Shown here: one piece after another, positions 55,546 to 64,000 of the stretch
How positions within the stretch are numbered: the first letter of the stretch is position 1
How the letters are laid out: each line of letters begins with the position of its first letter
DNA from: Cymodocea nodosa
Lineage: Eukaryota; Streptophyta; Magnoliopsida; Alismatales; Cymodoceaceae
Length of the DNA: 64,000 nt
Direction of reading: 5' to 3'
NCBI GenBank assembly: GCA_036874045.1
Contig: CM072337.1
Coordinates: 7,440,001-7,504,000 of the forward strand
The notes under the pieces: generated by a model
Databases searched by the model: none
What the model saw: the letters and a program-made list of their open reading frames with translations, nothing else
Told to the model about the DNA's origin: nothing
Position numbers and translations under genes: made by a program

Positions 55546-58286
55546 TGTTTGGGTTGTGAAAATTTGTTTGATTTGTTTTTATGCTTATATTAATAAATTC
55601 TTTTAGAAGTAAACAAATAACCTTTCACACAAATTAGATATTAAGTCCAATTTGTATTTTAACTACAAGTGCACCGTGTATACTGTATTTGTTTATAAGT
55701 ACAGGTCGATCTCACAAAGATTGAGTAAGAATTGTATACTATTCTAATTTTTATATTGGAGTTTATATGTATTCGTTAAGCACTCCATTGAGTTACAATT
55801 AACTCAATGAACTTAGTTCGTGGAGTTATAGTTAACTCAACAAACTAACCTTGTAAACTTAAGTTAACTCTATGAGCCTACCTTTCTAATTAAATACTAC
55901 TATTTAACAGAAGAATTTGGCCAACCATTGGGCGGTTCCATAGAATATAAATAACATCAATTAAACTCTTTAATATTAGTTAATATTAGATTTATCATTA
56001 AGCAACACTAACATTTAGATATTTCAAATAGTAACCATTAAGATCTTTAAGTACCTAGGACGAATCAATTTCAATAAACAATAAAACTATTTTCTATTTC
56101 TGAATCAAACAAACATAAAACATTTACAATACTGACAATGATAATATTAATCACGATACAAAACAAACAATACAACACTTTAATACTAAATGTAAACACA
56201 GATAATTTGTTGTTTTTGGTATTTTTGTTTTGATATGTTCTTGAAGATGAGCGAAAGGTGAAATGTAAAAATCTCTATCAACAGTAAAAACTTTTGTCAC
56301 TACATGCGACATGATTACACCACTGAAAACTTAATCACTTACAATCTTACATCCTCTTCATATAGAATTGCGAACCAAGAATTGTAAGATGATCTCTTCA
56401 GCATACTGGCATCAACCCAAAATCAAGGCTAGAAGCTTTACGATCTCTTGAGATATGAGTTGGTGCTTGGGGAAAATGACTTCCCTTCTTGCAATGCAAT
56501 CACTCCTCACAGTGGTTGTCAGTCACTATGTTTGGCTCAGAATCGACCTGATATTTGGAAAGTATTCTCACTGACCTTTGATGGTTGGTGATTTTGGTCA
56601 TGGTGTGGATCTTTAGGGAACTTCTAATGCTTCCTACAGTTAGTGTGGTTCCCCACCTCTCTCCTATAGTCTTTTTCTTCGTCTTTTATATTTCTTTCAA
56701 TAGTAACTACTTCTACTTAAATAATTGGTTCCCCAAAATCAAGGCTAGAAGCTTTACGATCTCTTGAGATATGAGTTGGTGCTTGGTGAAAATGACTTTC
56801 CTTCTTGCAACGCAATCACTCCTCACAGTGGTTGTCAGTCACTGTGTTTGGCTCAGAATCGACCTGACATTTGGAAAGTATTCTCACTAACCTCTAATGG
56901 TTGGTGATTTTGGTCGTGGTGTGGATCTTTAGGGAACTTCTGATGCTTCCTACAGTTAGTGTGGTTCCCCACCTCTCTCCTATAGTCTTTTTCTTCGTCT
57001 TTTATATTTCTTTCAATAGTAACTACTTCTACTTAAATAATTGGTTCCCCAAAATCAAGGCTAGAAGCTTTACGATCTCCTGAGATATGAGTTGGTGCTT
57101 GGTGAAAATGACTTCCCTTCTTGCAACGCAATCACTCCTCACAGTGGTTGTCAATCACTATGTTTGGCTCAGAATCGACCTGACATTTGGAAAGTATTCT
57201 CACTGACCTTCGATGGTTGGTGATTTTGGTCGTGGTGTGGATCTTTAGGGAACTTCCGATGCTTCCTACAGTTAGTGTGGTTCCCCACCTCTCTCCTATA
57301 GTCTTTTTCTTCATCTTTTATATTTCTTTCAATAGTAACTACTTCTACTTAAATAATTGGTTGGATTTCCTTCATTCATATCAACGATGGTGATTTCTTC
57401 TACATTCCACGAGTGAATTCCTACATGATACGTGCAATCGTGGTTTTCCTTCATATTATATCTTCTTGTAACTCTTCTAGTTCTTGCACCTGCAAAACAC
57501 ATGACTAAACAAGAAAACTTATTTGTTCATTAGTCATTTTATAAAACTCGAACAGTTATCTAACTCTCCGATTTTTCATTACCAAATACACATCAAAAAC
57601 ACATGAAAACTTAAAGCATTAAAACACACGTGTAGATAACTTAACTATACGAGTTTTTAACATAACTCTTTGACTAAAACAAAACGTTGACAATCCAAAA
57701 GTTTACATTACCTATTTTTGCATAACACTAACACAACGTGTTACCTTAATATATATTCAAGTAACTTAATGCATATAGTTATGCTAACTTAACGAGTTAT
57801 ACATGTGTAACTCACGTGACATAATAAAGCATTTAAATTTAGCACATGCATAATTCTAACTTAACGAGTTCAAATATTTCAAATACTTATAAACCTAACT
57901 ATCCGATGCTCAAATGCATTTCGAATAGTTACTAGATAACTTACTGAACATTCACTTAAGTCATGCATTAAGGTTTAAACACATGTACTCTAGGAAATAA
58001 TAAAATATTCTTCTATCATTTAAAACATAAGTGTTTGATACATGCAATATAGCTCTCCAAAATAACAAAAAATTTGAATACTTAAGAATTAAAAAGCCTA
58101 TAATTCACTGACAGTTCAAAAATGTACTTAATTAACACTAATTCCCTAAAATTATGTAGATTTTTTCATTAAAACATATAATAGTGTAATTATAACATAA
58201 TGGTTTAATTTTCATATGATAAGCTAAATATTATGCAATTAACCATCATTTAACCGTTAATATTATGCATTTTTTCATTCTAAACA
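55546..58286 (-). repeat. 5' LTR of element C (type I) with an internal triplication
   Basis: TGTTTAGAATG at 58286 to CCCAAACA at 55546. It is 2741 bp long because a 316-bp unit is present three times (56417-57364). CACGTG words and palindromes are as in other LTRs. Confidence 0.8.
56417..57364 (-). repeat. 316-bp tandem triplication
   Basis: Units 56417-56732, 56733-57048 and 57049-57364 are nearly identical and exactly in phase. Each spans the LTR TATA region and the following transcribed start, so the promoter is present three times. Confidence 0.9.
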
Positions 58287-58332
58287 ATCATCTTTTAAGC
58301 TTCAACTCTCAAGTCAGATTCTTTGCAAATAT

Positions 58333-58896
58333 GGCATATAACTTCAACGACTTCATCTTCAATAGTGTTGTTGATGCCAGCGATAATTTTGAGTAGGAAC
58401 AACAATACTCTCAAGCTCAAATTATAGAAGAAGGTGGAACATCGACTTCAACTACTACTGCTAAATCAAGAAGAAAGTCAAATTTATGATTAAAGTTTAC
58501 AATAAAGATAAAAGAGTTGGGAGATGGTACTATGGTAGAGAGGGCTTACTGCAACATTTGTAATGTAGACTTTTCATGCAAAGCTTTAGGTGGTACAAGT
58601 CATTTATCTAGACATGTAAGTAGTTGTTCATCTAAAAATCTTGAAAAAAATAAAATGATTTAAACACAACTTAATTTTAACACTAAAGGTAATATAACAC
58701 AATGACATTATAATCCTAGTAAGGCTAGAGAATTACATGCTAAATTTATTGCTGTTCAAAATTTACCTATTAATTATGGTGATAGTCAACATTTTCAAGA
58801 ATATATTTCACAAGCTTATTGTCCACAATTTAAAAAAGTTTCTAGAAATACAACTAGGCAAGATATTATTGAACTTTATAATAAACTTAGAATGGA
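58333..58896 (+). pseudogene. hAT transposase, N-terminal fragment with BED zinc finger
   Basis: The ATG at 58333 opens MAYNFNDFIFNSVVDASDN. After stops the frame gives a BED-type finger (YCNICNVDFSCK, GGTSHLSRHVSSC), then a segment with YNPSKARELHAKFI and FKKVSRNTTRQDIIELYNKL. This is typical of the region before the catalytic core in plant hAT transposases. Stops include 58396 (TAG) and others at 58486, 58662 and 58704. The fragment ends at a T-run at 58897; the catalytic and dimerisation domains are absent. It is the only DNA-transposon sequence in the window. Confidence 0.75.
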
Positions 58897-59492
58897 ATTT
58901 TTTTTTTTTCATCAAGTTTTTCTTTTCGAATTGTATTTTTGAGAAAATTTTGAGTTGGACGATTAACCAACCCATGGCAATTCCAAAAAATATAATCCAT
59001 TAAAAAATAACCGATGTAGAAAATCTCTACCATTATTAAGGTGAAATATTCACACTTTGTGAAGACAGTGTTTTTGTTAAATATGACCTTGTTGTGTTTC
59101 TATTTAAGCTTGATGCTTTGTCTTTTGAAGATTCAATCTTGATTTATTTGCTACAAGATTGCTAAATTTTTCATTTCAAAATCTAAACTCTTTATCCGAT
59201 GAGTTAAAGTCATCATCCAAGCTTGGTACATTTGAATTGCAATTAAGCATGCATTTAATAATGTTTAGTGATTCATTTGCTGTAGATAACTTACCTTGAT
59301 TATTTTTCGAAATATAGGTCAAATCAAGGTCTTGGTGAGGCTTTTCCGCTATGTTTTCATCTACTACCAATATTGGAACGTTATCTTGAATGACAGCATT
59401 GGAAGTTGGGGCCTATAGTGTTGATATCAGACTAGCTTGGAATTTGCCTATTTTTTCGATGTTACCAATGGACAAAACAACTTACAAAATAG
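58897..59492 (-). other. Unassigned stretch between the hAT fragment and the LTR of copy D
   Basis: Contains a 64-codon ORF on the minus strand (59176-59370). Its frame extends upstream without stops to about 59415 and includes a good 5' splice site, AAG|GTAAGT, at 59294. No family is recognised. It could be an exon fragment of a host gene or part of another transposon. Confidence 0.3.
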
Positions 59493-61428
59493 TACACGTG
59501 TTGAAACATCAATGCATGACTTAAATGGATTTTCGGTAAGTTATCTGGTAACTATCTGAAATGCATCTGAGCATCGGATAGTTAAGGTTGTAAATATCCG
59601 AAATATCTAAACTCATTAAGTTAGAATTATGCACGTGTTGAATTTAAATGCTTTATTATGTCACGTGAGTTGCACATGTTTAACTCGTTAAGTTAGCATA
59701 ACTATACGCATTGAGTTAATGGAATATACACTGGAGTAACGCGTTGTGTCAATGTTATGCAGAAATAGGAAAAGTAACTTTCGAATAGTTAACGTTTCAT
59801 TTTTGTCGAAGAGTTATGTTAAAAACTCGTATAGCTAAGTTATTTGCACGTGTGTTTTTAATGTTTTAAGTTGTCATGTGTTTTCCATGTGTATTCGGTA
59901 ATGAAAATTGAAGAGTTAGATAACTGTTCAAATTTTTATTAGATAACTATTCGAGTTTTATAAAATGACTAACGAACAAATAAGTTTTCTATGTTTAGTC
60001 ACGTGTTTTCCATGTGCAAAAAACTCAAAGAGTTAGAGATAACTGTTCGAGTTTTTACAAGACTTAAAAGATAACTGTTCGACTAAAATGAAGACTAATA
60101 TGCTAATGCAATAGTTGCAGAAATAGGACATTTAAAGGAAAATCACGATTGCACGTATCACGTAGGAATTCACTCGTGGAATGAAGAAGAAATCGCCATC
60201 GTTGATATGAATAAAGGAAATCCAACCGATCATCTAAGAAAAAGCAATTACTACAGAAAGAAATATAAAACAAGAGGAGAAAGACGAAGAAAGTGTATGT
60301 GCAGAGGTGGAGAACCGTGCTAACTGCAGGCAGCGTCGGAAGTTCCTTGAAGCTCCACACCACCACCAAAATCACCAACCATCGAAAGTATGTGAGGATA
60401 CTTTCCTAATGTCGGGTCGATTCCGAGCCAAACACGATGACTGACAACCACTATGAGGAGTGATCGTGTTGTGGGAAGGGAAGCCATTTTCACCAAGCAC
60501 CGACTCATATCTCAAGAGATTGTAAAGCTTCTAGCCTTAGTTTCAAGTTGATGCCAGTATGTTGAAGAGGAGATTATCTTACAATTTTGGATTCGCGATT
60601 CTATAGGGAGAGAAGGCAAGATTGTAAGTGATTAAATTTTCAATGGTGTAATCGCGTCGTATGTAGTGCAGGAAGTTTTTACTATCGATAGAGATTTTTA
60701 CATTTCACCTTTCATTCATCTTTAGGAACATATCAAAACAAAAATACCGAAAACAACAAATTATCTGTGTTTACATTTAGTATTAAAGTGTTGTATTGTT
60801 TGTTTTGTATCGTGATTAATGTTATATTGTCAGTATCGTGAATGTTTTATGTTTGTTTGATTCAAAAAATAGAAAATAGTTTTATTGTTTACTTAAATTG
60901 ATTCGTTCTAGATACTTAAAGATTTTAATAGTTACTGTTTGAAATATCTGAATGTTAGTATTGCTTAATGATAAATCTAATATTAACTAGCATTAAAGAG
61001 ATTAATTGATATTATTTACAATCTGTGGAACCACCCAATGGTTGGCCGAATTCCTTTGTAAATAGTAGTATTTAATTGAAAGATAGGCTCATGGAGTTAA
61101 CTTAAGTCTACGAGATCAGTCCGTTAAGTTAGCCATAACTCAACGAACTAAGTCTATTGTATTAACTGTAACTCAACGGAGTGCTTACTGAACACATTTA
61201 TACTCCAATATAAAAATTAGAACAGTACACAATTCTTACTCAATCTCTATGGGATCGACCTATACTTGCACACAAATACAATATACACTATGCACTTGCA
61301 GTTAAAATACAAATTAGAATTAATATATAATTTGTGTGAAAGGTTGTTTGTTTACTTCTAAAAGTAATTATTGATATAAGCAAAAAGACAAATTAAACAA
61401 GATTAACAAACAAAAGTAAGCAAATCCA
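59493..61428 (+). repeat. LTR of copy D, missing its first part
   Basis: Starts inside the LTR at AGTACACGTGTTGAAAC. Has CACGTG words, a TATA box at 60264-60270 and the palindrome cluster at 61085-61190. Closest in layout to the LTR at 55546-58286. Confidence 0.75.
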
Positions 61429-61441
61429 AGATAAGCATTTC

Positions 61442-61459
61442 TAGGGCCGTTGCTAGGGA
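61442..61459 (+). other. Primer-binding site of copy D
   Basis: TAGGGCCGTTGCTAGGGA, 14 of 18 matches to the tRNA-Asp complement. Confidence 0.75.
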
Positions 61460-61540
61460 TTGAGAAGCTATACAACTATGAGTGCAGTTTTGTTTTAATA
61501 GCAGGAGGAGTGTTGTGTGTTTTATTCTATAATTGAGAAT

Positions 61541-62460
61541 ATAGCATATACTTATGCTCAAAGATTTCTAAAACTTGTAGTTAGCATATGTGAATTTTGC
61601 AATTTGGAAAGTCACGATATCTCTAATTATTTGAAACTAAAATGATTGCAGATGGTTAGATCACATGAACAATAAATGAATTTTATTCAATATAATAGGG
61701 TTGAGTATGAGAATCCTATAGTTTACCCAACTGATGGTCAGTTTAGAATGTGTAATATGTTGAGAGACAAGGAAGTTTAGGATAGGTATGACAGACTAGA
61801 GCGTAGCTTAGAGCAAAACATGGACAAACTAGAACAATACATGTGTCAGCAACAAGAAGTCAACCAATTAAACTATGGAGAAGAATATACAGAACCTAAA
61901 ATTGATATCATTTACGAAACTGAAAAAGCCATAATAAAAATTGATCAAAAATTGAATGCAATGAGATTAGATGATCTTGAAAGAAAACTAAAAGCATTGG
62001 ATAAATTTACAATGAGATTACAAGTTATGCAATAGGAAAACACAAATGAAAACTTTAATGTTATAGATTTGCATAATTTGCAAGACATACAAACAAAAAA
62101 AAATACCAATGCAATAGAATTTAAAGAATGCAATTTAAAACTAAAAATAGTTGAAGATCATAATCACAAAAATGAAATACAAGAACATCATGAAAGTAAT
62201 GAAAATCTAGAAGATGTATGCATAACATTACGATTTGGAACCGATATACCACCAAGAATTTAAAAAGAAAGTAATATAAAGGTGGATAAGAAAAAAATTC
62301 AAAATGATAATGAAAATGAAATATCTAAAAATGTAGAAATCACTTAAGACAAATCTGAATCTGAAAATGAGACTAAAAATGATCAAATGAATGAAATGAA
62401 AGAAAAAGAATCTTTTAAATCACAATCATTAGCATCCTATCCTGAAAGATTACAACAAAC
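61541..62460 (+). pseudogene. Zinc-knuckle/coiled-coil gag-like ORF (copy D)
   Basis: The start codon is ATA instead of ATG. The knuckle region is present near 61588 (CEFCNLESHD) but with stops after it. Open helical parts lie at 61820-62035 and 62069-62263. In frame with the protease. Confidence 0.7.
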
Positions 62461-63334
62461 ATTTCCTAAAAAACAAAAAAAAATTAGAGAAACTTTTGAA
62501 AAAGTATAAGTTAACATTCCTTTATTAGACTTATTGCAGAAAATGCGACCTTGTGCTAAATTTTTTAAGGATTGGTGTACTAAGAAAAGAGAGCGAAAAG
62601 TTTTAAGGAAAGTCTTTTTAGTTGAGCAAAGTAGTTCCCTATTTCTGCCACAAATTCCTAAAAAGTTATCTAATCCTGGAATCCCTGTTATATCATGCAC
62701 CATAGGAAATATCATTCTAGAAAGAACTTTAATAAACTTGGGTGCAAGTATAAATGTTATGTCGAGTGATATATTTGCATCCTTAGGATTAGAAGGCTTA
62801 ATCTCTACTAGGACTGTTATTCAACTAGCTGATAGAAGTATAAGATACCCTAGAGGAAAAATAGAGGATGTCTTAATTAAAATCAAAAATTTCATATATC
62901 CTATTGATATTGTGATTTTGGATTCCCAACAAATTAAGCATAAAAATCATGATACATCTTTAATTTTGGGAAGACCATTCTTAGCAACATCAAGGGCTGT
63001 TATAAATTATAAAACTGGAGTAATGAAGTTAGCATATGGTAATGAGGATACTCAATTAAACATTTTCAAACCAAAAAAGTTTGAGGAGTTAGAAATGTCC
63101 TTACATACTATAGACTTTTTATAGGATGAAAGAGATATGCTAGATGATGTGATTCAAGAAGAATTAAATAGGCAACTAAATTCTAAAACTTTAGAAGAAA
63201 GTGAAAGCATAAATGTAGAAGGAGATCAAGAAGAAATTAATATAGAAAATGAAAATGTTCAATTAGGAGCTCTAACTTCTAATGGTTAACATTTAGATTT
63301 AAAACCTCTACCTCCTAAATTAACCTATATATTT
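62461..63334 (+). pseudogene. Aspartic protease and linker (copy D)
   Basis: Open from 62534 to 63124: AKFFKDWCTKKRERKVLRK, NVMSSDIFASLGLEGL, LADRSIRYPRGKIEDVLIKI and LILGRPFLATSRAVI. The catalytic Asp is Asn (AAC, 62735-62737), as in element B. The linker has a TAG at 63122-63124. Confidence 0.85.
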
Positions 63335-63586
63335 TTGGAAGAAAAACAAACATGTCCAATCATTATTGCTTCAGATTTAAAAGAAGATCAAATTTCTAAA
63401 TTAAAAGATGTAATAAAAACTTATAAAGAGGCAATAAGATGGACTATGATTGATATAAAAAGGTTAAGTGCAACTTTATACTGTCACCACATATATTTAG
63501 AAGAGAATGCTAAATCAGTTAGAATTCCTGAGAGTAGATTAAATCCAAACCTTAAAGAAGTAGTTAGGAAGGAAATAATGAAATGG
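63335..63586 (+). pseudogene. Start of reverse transcriptase region (copy D)
   Basis: CPIIIASDLKEDQI, CHHIYLEENAKSVRIPE and NPNLKEVVRKEIMKW match element A 20165-20400. It ends at the inversion junction, so no catalytic motif is present. Confidence 0.8.
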
Positions 63587-64000
63587 TCCCAAAACTCTAG
63601 CGTCATCTTTGTCATCATGGAGTAATGGAACGGAATGAAATCTCTCTGATCTTTACTATTCTAAGTTCTAAATGATTCTGCGGATAATGCCCCCAAATCC
63701 TAAGTTTTAGTATAAATAAATCCTAAGTTTTTTGTAGGTAATTGGGTCATTTTCCCGTGCAAACTCTCTCTCTCGCATTTACCTCTCCGTGGAGTTATAG
63801 TTTACTCTATGGACTAAGTTCGTGGACTTAACTACAGTACTTCGTTGAGTTATAGTTAACTAAATGGGGTAAGTTTGTTAACTTATCATAGACTCAATTG
63901 AGTAAGTTCGTTGAGTTAATTGTAACTTAATAGACTTCCCGTAAAGTTATAACTAATAAAAATACTTATAATAATAGTTTTTATTTCGGTCTAAATCAAA
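63587..64000 (-). pseudogene. Start of env-like ORF and its palindrome spacer, other orientation
   Basis: On the minus strand this is the integrase-env spacer (GTTGAGTTA palindromes at 63800-63930) and the ATG at 63618 followed by about 10 codons (MTLEFWD-like). It is joined head-to-head to copy D. Confidence 0.75.

Larger units (their letters stand above)
489..58286 (-). mobile_element. Gypsy element C, the oldest layer, split by later insertions
   Basis: Pieces on the minus strand are 55546-58286 (LTR), 55134-55545, 51612-52900, 2450-5763 (internal) and 489-2449 (LTR). The two interruptions are explained by the solo LTR and by element B, each with a target duplication. Pol, the capsid ORF and the F-box half are deleted. 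The env-like ORF and the F-box C-terminus remain. Confidence 0.7.
59493..63586 (+). mobile_element. Gypsy copy D, truncated at both ends
   Basis: A 5'-truncated LTR (59493-61428), PBS, zinc-knuckle ORF, protease and the first 80 codons of the RT region. It breaks at 63586 into minus-strand env-leader sequence of another copy. Confidence 0.8.

Overview
The window is repeat-dense plant chromatin, probably from a eudicot with a large genome; I cannot name the species. It is AT-rich and almost entirely LTR retrotransposons. One lineage is Ty3/gypsy and Athila-like: its primer-binding sites resemble the tRNA-Asp complement, and it has the Athila-type protease, FMDD reverse transcriptase and an ORF after integrase. 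The other is Ty1/copia and SIRE-like: TGGTATCAGAGC primer-binding site, copia domain order, and an extra ORF after pol. I see no intact host gene. Almost every ORF is interrupted, mostly by single transitions that turn Gln or Trp codons into stops.

Layout. The oldest layer is a minus-strand gypsy element C (LTR 55546-58286, LTR 489-2449). Its pol region is deleted and its env-like ORF is split twice. A solo LTR (52906-55128) interrupts the ORF's 5' end, with a 5-bp duplication carrying one mismatch. A plus-strand gypsy element B (5769-51606) interrupts it further on, with a perfect GGTTT duplication. B in turn holds a third layer (15965-48790). This consists of gypsy element A (15965-32193, the most complete copy), two SIRE-like elements in tandem on the minus strand sharing an LTR (32194-48279), and an inverted half copia LTR (48280-48790). 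Right of C lie a decayed hAT transposase fragment (58333-58896), an unassigned stretch, and a further gypsy copy D (59493-63586), which is fused head-to-head to the start of another copy's env region (63587-64000).

The gypsy family has an unusual gene order. After the 5' LTR and PBS comes a zinc-knuckle/coiled-coil ORF, followed by protease, RT, RNase H, integrase, a palindrome-rich spacer and the env-like ORF. The Athila-type gag capsid ORF comes only after these, and is followed by a captured F-box gene and then a roughly 1.3-kb noncoding module ending at the polypurine tract and 3' LTR. The F-box ORF sits just behind a good 3' splice site and recurs in element C at the same relative position, so it travels with the element.

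The gypsy and copia families share pieces although their pol genes belong to different superfamilies. The noncoding module lies before the 3' LTR in gypsy and between pol and the env-like ORF in copia. The env-like ORFs of the two families are recognisably homologous. Palindromes built from GTTGAGTTA/TAACTCAAC occur in both. This points to repeated exchange of 3' modules between two retrotransposon superfamilies and is the most notable feature of the window.
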